Positions 1-13,025 of a stretch of DNA of 64,000 nucleotides are shown here, in pieces (the stretch's first letter is position 1; every line of letters begins with the position of its first letter). The stretch comes from Seriola aureovittata. Lineage: Eukaryota > Chordata > Actinopteri > Carangiformes > Carangidae. The translations under genes were made by a program, and so were the position numbers. The stretch lies in the NCBI RefSeq assembly GCF_021018895.1, contig NC_079365.1:18447501-18511500 (forward strand). The letters run 5' to 3'. Under the pieces are notes generated by a model. It was not told where the DNA came from. It did not search any database and saw only the letters and a list, made by a program, of their open reading frames with translations.

Positions 1-369
1 TGTGCCTGAACTGCCTAAAGAAAACAGTGTAACATATCTCATGGAAAAAAAATGAAATGTAATTTTATGGGTCAGTGCTGCTCTTGTCTCATCTGTAAAA
101 GGATCATTCAGCTTTTGTTACAATATGGGTTATAGGTGGAGTTTTGGCTATTAGCACATAATACCCATCAACTTTGTGGGTATTTCCACATTCAGTTCAA
201 TCCAGCCTTTATTTACACTAAAGAAACAATAAAAACAAGAGCCTTCTTTTACAAGTATGCCAAGTTTAAAACTTAAAAACACAACCACGACAAAGCTCAC
301 ATTCGCTCACAGACACAAAGAGAGGAATCAAAATAAAAGATTTGTTGATTATACTATTGATTTTTAGTC
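1..369. other. Non-coding stretch
   Basis: AT-rich intronic-type sequence with nothing recognisable. Confidence 0.6.
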
Positions 370-590
370 TATGAAATTCCCAATTGACATCACAGGTTCT
401 ATTCAAAAAGCCTTGTTTTATCGGATCAACAGTTCAAAACCGAAATATATTCAATCATAAAAGAGAAAAAGCAGCAAATACTCACATTTAAGAAGATTAG
501 TTGTTTTGTTTTTTTAAGTAACAATTTAGTTTGATGAATCGATTTATAAAAATGGTTGTCAATTAATTTTCTGTCAGTCTGTACCTAAGT
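370..590 (+). repeat. AT-rich 'zipper-like' repeat, copy 1
   Basis: Marks CTCACATTTAAGAAGATTAG and GGTTGTCAATTAATTTTCTGTC also occur at 44887-44900 and 44960-44978. It abuts the TACTT-rich repeat directly. Confidence 0.65.
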
Positions 591-912
591 ACAATTCTGA
601 GGTACTTTATTTGAGAATTTCCATTTGATGTTACTTTATACTACTGTACATTTGTGATGCAAATGTACTTTTTGCTCCACTACATTGATTTCACATCTCT
701 AGTTGCTTTGCAGGTTCAGAATATTAATACAAACTACAATAAAGAAATAAAGTACAATGAAATATTATACAATAAGTTGCAGTATATAAAGGTAGTTGAA
801 ATCAGCTCCAGCTTTATCGGCTGCAACATTAAAATGATGAATGCATGAATAATGGCAATCCAATAATACAATATATATTATTCTGAATTGGGAAATAAAT
901 CTGCATAATAGG
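575..912 (+). repeat. 'TACTT-rich' interspersed repeat, copy 1
   Basis: Reads ACCTAAGTACAATTCTGAGG, TACTTTTTGCTCCACTACAT, TATAAAGGTAGTTGAAATC and CAACATTAAAATG in the order of a widespread fish repeat. The second copy is at 7415-7965. The small open frame at 654-848 is part of this repeat. Confidence 0.75.
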
Positions 913-3005
913 TTATTTTACTGTATTGCTACAAATATTGTTTTTCTTAAGCAAAAGATCTGAGATGCTTCTTCCACCACTGACAGTGTAACAGAACCAA
1001 ACAAAACACTGATGTTTTTTTTTCTCTTGAAAGCAACTGGCAATTTCAAAACAAGCAACTGAAGAGAGCCTAACATCCATTGTTGCTTCTTGGCATTCTG
1101 TCCCACCAGGGTTACTAGGTAACAGTTGTTGCCGGCAACCTTTGGCTTAAACTTTAATCCTCCCTCAAAACAAAATGTTAAGGAACCTCAGAGAAAGTAG
1201 AGCCTGTGAATAATACAGCATGACGGATGAGTACAGGGTGGAAGGGAAGCCACCAAACGATTGATGTGAGGTATTAAAAGTCAAAACACTTTGTTCAGAA
1301 ACTTCACACAAACCACACACAACTCCCAACTCAGCACAAACAGGCTGAACTCACAACTGCTGCCCTCATGGCTGAACTGAAGCTCCCAAAACCAAACCAC
1401 AACCACCACCAAGATGACACATTAATAGTTTTAACTCTAACACACGCCTGTTTTATGATAACATTTTCATTTGGTTCTAGTGCTGCATTTTGTCATATGT
1501 TTGCTGCAACATCCTGTATATCAGCTGTTTTGAAATAGCATGAATTTAGCTTTCTTTCCATTTTTACAGGCTGGCCAAGAGATAGGCTACATGTTACTGT
1601 ACAGGACATGTAACAGAATACACATATATATATACAATATACTGTACAATGGATAGCAGCAAGGTTTCATGCAGTGTTCTATAGTGAAGACTAACAAAAC
1701 AAAGACTAACTCTGCAAACAGTATAGGAAAGCAGGGGGTCTGAGAAATTCAGGAACCAGGGTTCATTTTATGTTTGTAAAAAAGGAACTGCAATTGTCAA
1801 TTGCTATTTTTTTTTTTTGATCCACACTAGACATGTATGCCCTTTTCCATTTAGACCAAACCCAGGCCTGGAAAACATTTTTTAAAATGTCAAGCTGTTT
1901 CCATGACTATGGAAGTCCTAACTGTAATTTATGAACTCTTGACCTGTTTGTCTGCCTCTGCCTCGCTCTCTCCTTGTCTGCCTCAACGACTCTACTTCCT
2001 GCATTTTTGCCAGATTTAAGCAGCCATGATATTTTATCATATTTTATCCCGTGTGTCCCCCCTGAAATCTATTCATATGAATGCACTGAATAAACTGATC
2101 TGATCAGGAAGTTGTGTCTAGATCAAGGGTTTCTTACCATCTCATCTGAGCAGTTTCCTCTGAGTAAACCTGAGCAGTGTATGTTTAAAAAACAAGTTTA
2201 CAGTCCTGACACAACTACTGATACAGATATACAGCACACCATACACCAACTGAAAAGAGAAATACTGGGTACATGCAATGTAACTTCCTCTTTCAGTGCG
2301 ATTGATAAAGCCTCTAAGTTGAAGCACATATTTAGACTGTACAGTCCATCTGCTCTTGTACAACTGAATAACAAGATAAAAAGGCAAAAGACATTACATA
2401 TACACATCTATAGCCACATCTACTGGTATAGTTCATTTTCAAAAGATACAAGATTAGATTCTACTTATGCTCTTCTAGCGAGTCTCTCCAACACCTAAGT
2501 GCTCTGAAATAACAAAGTCAGTGGGTGGTTGGCCTTTCTTAAATTAACCATCTTTCATCTCCATACCTGATCCTGGCCTAGAAATGTCAGAGCAGCTGGC
2601 TGCAGTTGAATCTGCAGGACTCTTAACTAAACAGGCTAATTTAGTGCTTAAGAATGTCAGGAACAGGCAAAGCCCCCAAATGCATAAGAAAACTAAAATT
2701 TAAACAGTTTTAACAAGCTCAGGATAACCGGTCAATTGAGCTGTGAGAATCAAAATAATCTATAGTGCAAGTTTAGCTAATTGCTGGACTGCATCATCCA
2801 TCCACGGAAGTGGAAGTACAAAAAAGTAAACAGCTCAGTAGACTGTTCATTTATTGTGTCAGACGGTTGTATCAGTACACTGAGCATAATGATTCACACT
2901 CATCCACTTCCTGTTCCATCATGCGTCTGTGCCCTCCTGTGACACAAACTTAATTAATTTGAAATGTATCATCTTATCATGCGCATTCACCCATGCACAA
3001 ACTCT
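913..3005. other. Non-coding stretch
   Basis: Nothing recognised. The 128-codon frame at 2112-2498 has overlapping reverse frames and no domain likeness. Confidence 0.6.
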
Positions 3006-3038
3006 CACACACACACACACACACGCACACACACACAC

Positions 3039-3069
<31 letters not shown>
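3006..3069. repeat. (CA)n microsatellite, twice interrupted by CG
   Basis: About 32 CA units with single G substitutions near 3025 and 3043. Flanking frames of His-Thr and Cys-Val repeats are translation artefacts. Confidence 0.95.
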
Positions 3070-3660
3070 GGCATTGTCCCTTAGAATGGAAAAGAGGCCT
3101 CTGGTATCAGATGTCCACATATTGCTGATCACAAGGTTAAATGATAGCATGGTATGTGCATATTCATGCATATCATATTACAGGGCTGCAGAAACACAGC
3201 CTCATAAATCAAAAGTTAGTGCACTGCAGCTGCATGACACTCATAGAGGTCAGAGGTGGACAGTAGCTGGTGCGTGTTGAGCATCGCTACGTTTCTGACC
3301 ATGGTTATGCAAAAGTAATGCGTTGCTGCTGTACCTCTGTTCATTTCGGCTTCACGCAGTTCCCATGGTATACAGCTGGGTCGCAGCATCTTCTCAGCCC
3401 TCAACGCGAAGGAAAAATCCATTTCTGTCCTTCCTCCTTTACGTTTTCTCTTTCACTTTGAACCCTCTCGCTGCCGGTGCAGCATCAGCTTACTGCTCCG
3501 AGGATCCCAGATGAGGGATAGGATGCAGATTACCATGGGGGATCAGTCCACACCCTCCTATCTTTTCTATCCCCCACCTTCCATCCTTATCAACTATGGT
3601 AAAGCTTACCCTGTACTATCCTGAGATGGTCTTGCTCTCCCCCTGCTGGTTTAACAAACA

Positions 3661-3695
3661 TACCCCCCACCCCCACCCACACACACACACACACT

Positions 3696-3732
<37 letters not shown>
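3661..3732. repeat. Compound (CCCA)n / (CA)n microsatellite
   Basis: A C-rich lead (CCCCCCACCCCCACCCAC) passes into CA repeats, with one TCTC interruption at 3694-3698. Confidence 0.93.
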
Positions 3733-3733
<1 letters not shown>

Positions 3734-4964
3734 TGGGAGATTCCTGTATATGCCACTGATACACTGCTGGATTACAGTCATTCCTAAATCAGGACCTTTA
3801 ACCTCCAGCTGTTTAATCAGACAGCTGTAGTACACTGTATTAGAAAGCTAATACCTGAGAGTGACACAGAGACATATGTAAGGCCTGAGACAATCTTGGG
3901 GTAATCCTTCGATATCAGCAGTATTAAAGGATTGCATCCAACCCACTTGGCACACGCACTATGGCGGCAACAATGTCTCCACTTACTATAATACCAAGAG
4001 CATATTGGAACATGAAAATGAGCCACTTCTAGTCACAGTCTGCATTTTAACATCAACATCAGTATCTCGCACCCCTGTTGGAGAAATCAAATGACTTCAA
4101 TATGCTGCCTCCCCTGATAGTACTTAACCAGCACTGAGCAAGTACAGGAATCAGATAGATCAACATAGTGTGCGCTGCAACACTGTTCACACTGTGAAAC
4201 AAACTGTTTGCCTGTATGTTTACAAAGCACGTTTATGTTTTCATATTTATGTCTTTCATTATTATTATGAACTTTTTTTTCTTCTGGACACACTCCAACT
4301 TCCTCCAACTTTTTATTTTTTTTTAATTTTTTTAAAGACCATTCAACTGCTTTCACCATTTACTCGTCGACTGACATTTCAGCTGTAGTCGGCTCTTTCT
4401 TTTGAACTCACATATCGGCTCCTTTCAGTGTTCACACTTCATCTGACACTTCACACCCTTTCAGGTCTCAGGTTTTCATCTACGAACCAAAAAAAAAAAA
4501 CTTCTTCAGCGCACAGCTTCCACTGTTCACTACAGCTGGGTAATAGTAATAGATGAATTGATTACTCATTAGTCACATACCTAATTGATCTTTTTTAAAA
4601 ATCTTTTTTCCTTCAATCTTGGTGCATGCACACCGGATGCTGAAGACAATATTACAAAAAATGACTGTATTAACCTGAGTTCAAGACTATATTCTTTTCT
4701 GGGAATAATGTTTGAAAATGCCGGACTTGTTGTGGACTAGAAATTTACTCTTTCGATCAATGACTCTTTTTGAATGGAGAGAGCGTCTCCTGCAGAAAGT
4801 GTTGTCTTATGGGATGTTAGGATAGCAAGTGTCTCCAGGTCTGTTTATACTGTGTGTTGGAATTAGTCAGCCCTGAAAGTGTTTACTTAGTCCAGTTCAG
4901 CCCAGAGGAGTTTCTGAAGGCTCGTGTAACGTGTTTTAACTGCCAGAAGAAAAAAAAAAGAGTC
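3733..4964. other. Non-coding stretch
   Basis: Unique-looking AT-rich sequence with T-runs near 4270-4335 and A-runs near 4490. No exon-like frame with splice signals was seen. Confidence 0.55.
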
Positions 4965-5353
4965 ATAAAAAATTCAAGGTGCGCAAAAGCACAGTGGCTC
5001 CATAATTCTCAAATGGAAGAAGTGTGGAACAACAAGGATTCTTCCTAAAGCGTGCTCGCCCGGCCACACTGAGCAATCAGGGGGGAAGGGCCCTGGTAAG
5101 AGAGGTGACCAAGAACTCGATGGTCACTCTGGCTGAGGTCCAGAGATCCTGTGTTATCCTGTGATATTTCAGTTTTCCCTTTTTAATGAATTTGCAAAAA
5201 TTGCAAAACTTACTTTTTTCACTTTGTCATTGTGCTGCATTTAGTGCAGATTGATGAGCGAAGAAATACATGTGTTTGATTTTAGCATAAAGCCACCACA
5301 TAACAAAATGTGAAAAAACTGAAAGAGTCTGAACACTTTGTGAATGCACTGTA
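4965..5353 (+). mobile_element. Tc1-like transposon, internally deleted fragment
   Basis: The 3' terminus CTTTGTGAATGCACTGTA (ending at 5353) matches the end of the larger Tc1 copy at 48405-48424. The 5' part (AGCACAGTGGCTCCATAATT, from 4988) matches 46853 onward. The 5' inverted repeat is missing. The junction near 5150 jumps from the DNA-binding region of the transposase straight to the 3' untranslated part, deleting the whole catalytic domain. Confidence 0.83.
4985..5164 (+). pseudogene. Tc1-like transposase N-terminal remnant
   Basis: The frame from 5063 reads ATLSNQGGRALVREVTKN and then MVTLAEVQRSCVIL before a stop at 5162-5164, the DNA-binding part of a Tc1 transposase. An extra base at about 5050-5056 shifts it out of register with the preceding homologous codons (TRILPK at 5031-5050). 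It is a dead fragment. Confidence 0.75.
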
Positions 5354-7414
5354 CATGACTATTCAACACACAATTAACACCAACCGCTCTCTGTACTTAC
5401 ACTTCAGCCAACACCCCAACCAAAGTCTTCTTTTAGTTTCTACACTTGAACTGGCACTAATTTAACTTGTAACTAGCACTAACACTTCAAGGGACACTTG
5501 TTCTTCACTCAGCATTGCACTTCTATTGACAGTTCAACTTCAGTCAGTGTGTAAACATAAACGGAAACTTCCACTTCTTTCAGCTCTTCTGCTGAAACTT
5601 CCATTTCAACTTTAACTTCTTTCATTTAAAATGTTCCAACAGTAAGTTTTTAGCAGCAAGCCCACTCAATGTTTTGCAGAAACATTTTTTTTCTTTAACA
5701 TGGACAGAGTTCATAGTTCATATCCAAGACACACACACGTATTTCAAGACAAATAAGCGACATATGAGCCAACCTAGAGCTCAGTTAAGACTGGTTTCGG
5801 ATTATAAGCACATTTTCTAAACAGGCAGATAGAGATCTAAACAATGCGGCTTTAGGTTTGTTGCAGCAACATGAGGAAAGACAGGAGCTGTATCTGGAGG
5901 AGAGAACCAATTAGTTCTCCTTCCATGGCTTGTCACCTGACAGTCTGCTCATCCACAGCCTGATGGAAGAGCCTCTCCAGCCTGCTCATTCAAACCAATT
6001 AAGGTCTGGAGGTGTATTACCACACACTCATTACCTGTCTCTCACAGTGCTCTGCTGCTCTTCACATCGCAGCTCATTGGTCTGTTGAAAGTCTCCGAAT
6101 TTTACCCTTTCATATTATCTTGTCTGTTTCATATTGTCTGTCTTCCTGGCTTTATTAGTTGTGCTCTGTATATCTTCCTTTAACTCATTTGTCTTTCTTC
6201 TCCTCTCTGTCAGTAGTATGAAAATGTTCTCCCATCAGGAGACCTGCAGAGAATAGCATCTGTGCATGTGAGTGATTATAAATCAGTGTGGACATGTGTT
6301 ACAGTTTAAGTCATAGTCGGCACAAAGACCAGAGAAATTCATGAATTCACAACAATTAGATATATGGAAATACCCTTCAGCAACAAATCAAAACAATGCC
6401 GAGACATTGAAAAAAATCTATAAATGCCCAGACACTGACAAAAGGCTTGTTTCTCAACATTTCCCCTTTCCGTTGGCACACAGAACAATAAAACAAAACA
6501 CTCAGATGTTGGAGTACAAAGGGTTGAACTCCTGTCGCAGGCTCGGGTGTGTGTATGGTCTTGCTCAAGCTGTCCAAACAGTTTATCCCTGTGAGATGGA
6601 TGAAATATCTGGAACAATCCAAATTCCCACATTCCCTCTTGCAAAACATGCTACGAACGATGTAACCGTAAACCCCTCAGAAATGAACTGTAATTTTCGG
6701 AGTACATTTTGACTCAGCACTGACATGGTTGGAATTCCCCCCATGACTGCAGCGGGAAACTGGGAAAAGCAAAGAAAGCGCAACAGCTTAAGGGAAAAGG
6801 AGTGTGCAACAAATAAAGAGGACCTTATGATCATTTCCGTTTCAGGGGGGGGACTCATAATCAGCGTTACATACTGCTGTAGGTTTGTTAAAGTGAAACC
6901 AGCCTTAATAATTACTGTACAGCTCTCATGCTCCAGGTACTCGCACACCTTTTCATTTATTCATAAAGGAAGCGCAGTGTGAGTAGAACCTATTTAAATC
7001 CCTACTGGGCCTGTGTTAACTTGTTGAAAGGTCAAAACACAACTAATAAAGAGAAAGTTGCATCGATTAACACGAGTTAATGGTCACTTGAGCTCAAGAG
7101 TGAAAACCAGGACCTCTAATTGAGTCCAGATGGAGAAGCCAATGAGTCTGTTCATCAAAACACAAAGCCCCGGGGACCCCTTTGATCCTGCTGATAAGGA
7201 TGTTTAGATTTACATTTTTGTGTTAGTATGGCTTATTTTTATTTAATTAAATTCTAAATTGTTTCAGTTATCTTGCTCGACTATTAACATCTTACTGTAG
7301 TCACTGTGGTCATGGTTGTGAGCCAGCGACAGATACGCCTCGTCTGGTTGCTTCTCCTTCAAATGGATAGATTTACACTGGGAAGGTGTGCTTTTGACAA
7401 CTATCTTTTACGGC
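5354..7414. other. Non-coding stretch
   Basis: Contains several overlapping short frames on both strands at 6339-6982, none with protein likeness. Otherwise featureless. Confidence 0.55.
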
Positions 7415-7965
7415 TGGTGGTGGAAAATAAAAAAGTGCATTCACTGCACTGTGCTTAAGTACAACGTATTTGACATGTATTTCCATTTTTGCTACTTTAT
7501 AATTCCACTCCTCTTCGTTTTAGATCACCATAATAATTTCACAGCCACCGTTTCAGATTTTGCATACAAAGCATATGATCACATTACGGATTAAAATACC
7601 CAAATGTGTATGAGGGTTGAACTAGTTTGTTGACTAATTGCTTATTTAATCATTAAAAAATGAATCTGCAACTATGCAGATTAAAATTATCATTAGTTGC
7701 TGCCCCAAAGTGCATAAAGCTGCTAAAATCTGCCTCACCTCAGCCAACTATAACATTCAAGTCCAGCTTACATGTTAAGGCTTAAGAAATGATCCAACAA
7801 TATAATACTGTAACACTGACAGGGCCATTCTGCATAGTGGGTACTTTTACTTTTATTACTTTTACTTAAGAAAAAGTCACATTAGGGCTTTTACTTAGAA
7901 TGGAGTAATGGAGGAATAAGGTTTGTTTTCTTTTACTTAAGTGAATTATCTGAATACGTCTTCCA
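7415..7965 (+). repeat. 'TACTT-rich' interspersed repeat, copy 2
   Basis: Starts near GGTGGAAAATAAAAAAGTGC, with TGCTTAAGTACAACGTATTT, CTACTTTATAATTCCACTCC and ACAAAGCATATGATCAC. It ends with CCATTCTGCATAGTGGGTAC, TTTTACTTAAG and GGAGTAATGGA. A piece at about 7620-7700 (CTAATTGCTTATTTAATCAT) looks like an insertion of the AT-rich repeat family found at 12490 and 44755. Confidence 0.75.
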
Positions 7966-9254
7966 TTGATGCTGCTCAAACATGAGCTTCTTAAAATGCG
8001 TCTCTGCTCAATTACTTGTGTAATTCTACATGTATGGTTCAGTGATAGGAGCTCATGTGACAGAAAAGAGCAGAAAATGAAAATCTGAGACTGTTCAAAG
8101 AACCCACGCTAATCAGTCGACAGCGTGGTGAAAGAAGTCTGACCACCACCTCTGCTGTTTTCTCTCTCTCTCTAGAACAGAAGTCATGTTTAACACACCT
8201 GTAAATTACTCCCACAGCCCTGTAAGCCTCCCCCTCTCTGCCAGCCCTCCCCCCACTGCACTAATAACGCCATAATGATGCCACTGTTAGTACAGTGCTG
8301 AGGCAGTGTGCTTTATGGACTGACCTCAAAATCAATTCAGCAGCACACAGGGTCTATTAATGGAGCTAGGTCTGAAACTCCTCCTCTCCTCTCCTATCCT
8401 CTCATGTCCTTTCCTCTTCTCTCATGTCCTCTCTTCTCCTATCCTCTCATGTCCTCTCCTCTCCTTTCATGTCATGTCCTCTCCTCACCCCTCATGTCCT
8501 TTCCTCTTCTCTCCTCTCCTGTCCTCTCCTCTCTTTTATATCCCCTTACCTCTCCTTACTTCTTCTTTTCTAGTTTTTGCATACCCAGCTCCTCTCATTC
8601 AGCCCAGACCTTTGACAAAGCAGCAGACGATCTGCAGCCCTGTGGCACACATTAACCTTATAAAGGGAAAGTAATAGAGCCTGTCTCAGCTGACACACAA
8701 TAGGCATGAGAAAATGTATCATTGTGCCACAATTCCCCTTCCCACTAGACACATAGGTAAACTCCACTAAGTAAAACACACAGGTATGGTGGGGTAGCTT
8801 CTGTCGCTCCACAGGAGAAAAATGCGATGATCCAACTGTGTAATTATGCCAAATAAAATGCTTTAGCTTTTCTCTCATTAGTGCACTCTGGTGCACATAA
8901 TTTGGAAATATGGAGGTTTTGCAGCAGGGATGGAACAGGGGCATACTTGGGGGTTTGGGAGCACATTCTTGGACAGAGAGAATAGCTGAGTTGCTTGCCG
9001 TGGTTAATTAGGGGAGTCTGTGGGAAGCCCCTGAGTCTGAACCCACCCCCTCTTCCAAAAAACCCACATCACTTCAAGTAATGGCGGCCATGTTGAATAG
9101 GACTCATTGTTCGGCAGCCAGAACGGAAGATTCCATCGTTTATGTCCAGTCGTCGGAGCTGTCATGCCGACTAAGACTATGAGAGGGCCAATACTAGCAG
9201 AGTGGTCGCAGTAGTAATACCAGACGAGAGAGGAGGGAATAATAGAAGGATGAT
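7966..9254. other. Non-coding stretch with the pyrimidine minisatellite
   Basis: Apart from 8381-8536, nothing is recognised. The frame 9004-9276 on the minus strand lies in sequence that may be an old repeat. Confidence 0.5.
8381..8536. repeat. TCCTC / 'CTCATGTCCT' minisatellite
   Basis: A pyrimidine-only array of CTCCT units, interspersed at 8401-8500 with a roughly 15-30-base higher-order unit that carries CTCATGTCC. The open frames 8308-8674 are products of this array. Confidence 0.88.
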
Positions 9255-9600
9255 AGCACTTAAAGGGGTAATCCACTCATTTTACACGTCACTGTGATTT
9301 TACTAGTCACAAGGAATACCACTCAACCTGTAAAAACTGTTGCACACTGCTCTCTTTGGCTCTGGAGCAGACGTGAAAACCATCCTAGTGACATCGCTAG
9401 GGTTATCTTGGCTTGGGCTCGGAGAGTACCAAATGCCTGCATTATAAACTGGGGGCATTGCCCTGGCAAAAGGCAAGAGTGAACAGTGAGCCCATTTTTG
9501 ATTGGTACTGTGATTGGTGTTTCTAATATTTTGTCCACCCCATTCACCCACCCCGTTTATATCGATAAAGATAAGCCAAATATTAGAAAACAACACACAG
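9255..9600. repeat. Possible dispersed element
   Basis: Begins with CACTTAAAGGGGTAATCCAC, which resembles starts of known fish repeats. It is open on both strands in several short frames (9294-9596) without protein likeness. No second copy was seen here. Confidence 0.35.
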
Positions 9601-12489
9601 GTGAATTGGCAGCTAAAAAAACAGTTTCAACAGAAATTGTACAACCCTCGTAAAGATTTGATTTATAGCACGAGTGATGTGCTATACTTTGTATTTTGTC
9701 TTGAGCAACAACAAAAAAACAACCAGCACTTTAAAACGCTGCACTTAAGTCAAACATGCATGGGGTCATTCGTAGACATTTGAGCATGGTGGTAATGTGT
9801 TTTTTCCCAAGCAAGAGTCGGCTCAACCAGTCATCTCGCTTGACCTTCAGGTCCGAACGATGTGTTGCTGAGATCTGGCAGGTGTGTGTGTGTGTGTGTG
9901 TGTGTGCGTGGGCTCTGTGACCTCCACTTACCGCTAACATTCTTCTCTGCCCAGACCCACACAGATGTTTATGTGTATCTTCGGAGTACCATTAAGTAAT
10001 TCCATCCTGCCTCAGGTTTACTGTGTGTCAGTTATAGTTTCTTGTAATTTAATTAAACATAGCACAACTGTTGAGAAATATGCACAATGTAAGCATAGCA
10101 TCTACTGAGAGAATAAACTAGATTTGACACAGGACTTTTAAACAAGACAGGGCTTCAAGATAAGGTACAAATGCAGTCACTACCTTAAGGACCTTAGACC
10201 TGCTGAGCCTCAGTGGTCCATAACACCAAACAAAGTAATTACATAAGCAGTCCGGTTAATCTCATTTCCAAAAAACTTTATCTCACATAGCCAACCTCTT
10301 TTGGGCGCCTGAGAGTGTGAGGCACCAGGGCTGTTGCTCACTTTGTCCACTGGTAATCCATCTGTTTTTTGTTTTGTTTTTAAGATACAGGCAGAAAGAG
10401 GGTGGTCTAATGAAAAGATGAAACCAAGTTGGATTATGGGTAATGTAAGATCCAGTATTTTTAGAGCTTGACATGTACTAGCAACTAAAAGTCAGGGTAT
10501 CTCAGCCTCTGCTGCATCATGCAACACTAAACCATCTTTTGAAGGTTCAAACACTGCATGAAAAATCTGTTCTTTGAACGCTGTAGATATTAGATATCAC
10601 ACATCATGTGAAAATATGATGTTGTGAGTGGCAAAAAAATGGCAGCTCAGCCTGGGATAAAGCAGTGGTAGCAAGGCGAGGGGATAGTTATTTATGTACA
10701 AGGCCAACCGGTTTTGTCTAAACTGTCTCTTGGCCAAGACATATGGTACAATGACGATGTGTCAGACAAAAAGCTATTTGTGAAGTCTGTGTTCACTGCG
10801 GGTGCACCGTGATGAACGACGACCGTAGCAAACGTTTTTCGCTAATACACAAAATAGAACAGAACTTTTTAATCAAAACGTCAAATTTGAAAATGAATCA
10901 TCAGATGAGGAAGTGGCATTCCATTGTGATCTGTGAAGTGAATGAATGAATACAGATTAATTTGTTTTATCTTGATATTCATGAAAACTGAAATAATGTT
11001 GATACAACTGATGAGTCGAACTCAGCAGCTGCCTGCTGGGAATATTAACACATCTTTCTATATTCTTGGTTCACCCTCTTCGTCACAATGGGAACCAGAT
11101 ACTGTAAAGCTCAAAAGAATTGCTAAACAGAGTGGAAAGTGCTGATTGTATAATTTCTATTTTCAATACAATTTGCATAATTCTGGATCAAGTGGCCCAT
11201 GGCAGTTTCATTGAGTAGCCTATGCATAGATATATAGTCAATTTGATATCACATTTTCTGTGGCTGAACAAGATGAGCAGGTTTATTTTCAGTGTGTTTG
11301 CTTTTACCGAAGATACAGATGCACCCTAATTTTAAAAAGGAACAAAGAGCGTAATTAATCTGTGCATTTCAGAGATTAGCACGTGGTAGGTAATCAGATC
11401 CCTTTATGTGGAAAATTGAGATTCAAAATAAATGCTTTTTAGAAAAAGAAAGCAATCTCCTTGGCCATTGATCTGACGGCGCGCTGGCTGTGAGTAACTA
11501 AGAGAGGCTTGGAGATAAAGATACATCTTTGAATTGGCTCTTTTTAAAATAGGAAAAGCACAAACATGCTTCAAACAATACACATACGCTTTGGGAAACA
11601 TGGGTCTTGTCAACTGGGTTATTGGTGGAGGACATCTGGTTTGAGGAAAGATTTAGCCAGACATTCATCGCAAACAATAAACACATTTACAGGAATGCAT
11701 ACACACAGCCTTCTCAACAGAGGCACGGTGTGTTTGTGTGTGTGTATATGCCTGAGCACGCAGGGTACAGTAATTGATGACCTGATAAATATTTGTGTAG
11801 AACCTCCTCAGTAGGAGAAAACAGAGAGGCATGCTCTCAACAGTAATGCCTTCAGGCTGCACACCAAAAATAATCCAGGGATGGAGGGAGCCCACTTACA
11901 TGTTTGATGTCAACAATTAGGTGGGCCTGGGGAGCTGATGATGATGCGTCAACAGAAACATCAAGATGTAGTGTTGTGTTGTTTTGTTTTAACTTGTTAA
12001 GGGTTTTTCCCTAAAAGGGAACATAACAGAATATATTAAATTTATTTGTGCCGAAAAAGAAATGAAATTAAAACAATAAAGAAGAGTCGGGATGAAAAAA
12101 AAAAAAAGTGATTGTGATGACATTACTGATTTTGCTTGAAAAGTGCTTCACAGCAAGTAGCTTTACTCCAGACACAACCAGATAAAGTTCAGTCAGATCC
12201 TTTTGTTAGGATGTAATCTCATTTGTGAAATCCATGTTTTGCCTGATGGTGAATTCAATCATTCAATTGATTCATTTTTAGAGTAATTGGAAACAACCTG
12301 AGCGCTCTGTGGAATGCCAATAGAAAGTAAACAACAAGGTGTGTTTTGAAGTGTGAACCATCTGTTGTAGTCTGGGAGAAGCAGTGTGGAGATACAATAT
12401 GGGAAATCAATCACGACTACTATATGCAGGCATACTGCATACTCTGACAATGGCAGCAATAAAAATAATTTATGATTGATTAATCAATT
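9601..12489. other. Non-coding stretch
   Basis: Holds one GT tract (9882-9910) and otherwise unique intronic-type sequence. No gene was found. Confidence 0.55.
9882..9910. repeat. (GT)n microsatellite
   Basis: About 12 clean GT units followed by GCGTG. It is one of only two main GT-strand tracts in the window. Confidence 0.92.
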
Positions 12490-13025
12490 CAAAATATAAA
12501 AAGTAAAATATATCTACCATAATTTCCCAAAGCCCAAATGACATCTTCAAATTGCTGTTCGGAGTGACCAATTAAATTCAAGGATACAAAACAGCAAAAG
12601 AAAGTAGAAAATTCTCACATTTAAGAGGCCACAAACTAGCGAATGCTTATGCTTGACAAACCATGTATTTGATTATTTAAATAGTGTTAGTTGTACAAAA
12701 TGAAATGTTAGAAAAATGTTTCCCTGAGCCCAAGTTCACATATTGAAAATGCTTCTGTCCATTCAACAGTTCAAAAACCAAATATCTTTATTTAACATCA
12801 ATGTCATAATCTGACAAAACCAGTAAATTTTACATTTACGCTACTTAAACGCCAAATCATTCCTCAGCAGAGCGGTCTGCGCCGAAAGCTAGTTACCAGC
12901 TAAGTTACAAGCCAGTAGTGGGGAGCACCCAAATGGCGGGAAGGAGATAACACTAGAAACAGTTTTTAAAAAATTAGAAAAAGCCTTTTATTTTTCAGTT
13001 GGTTAATTGACAAATTGTTTGATCT
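12490..13025 (+). repeat. AT-rich 'zipper-like' repeat, two tandem degenerate copies
   Basis: The first copy has CCATAATTTCCCAAAGCCC, CAAATTGCTGTTCGGAG and TTCTCACATTTAAGAGG. The second begins near 12720 (CCCTGAGCCCAAG) and ends with GTTGGTTAATTGACAAATTG. Both follow the order seen at 44755-44995. A short unrelated GC-richer stretch (12855-12950) lies in the second copy. Confidence 0.65.

Noticed and set aside
2112..2498. A 128-codon plus-strand frame
   Set aside because: No domain likeness and overlapping reverse frames of similar length; composition explains it.
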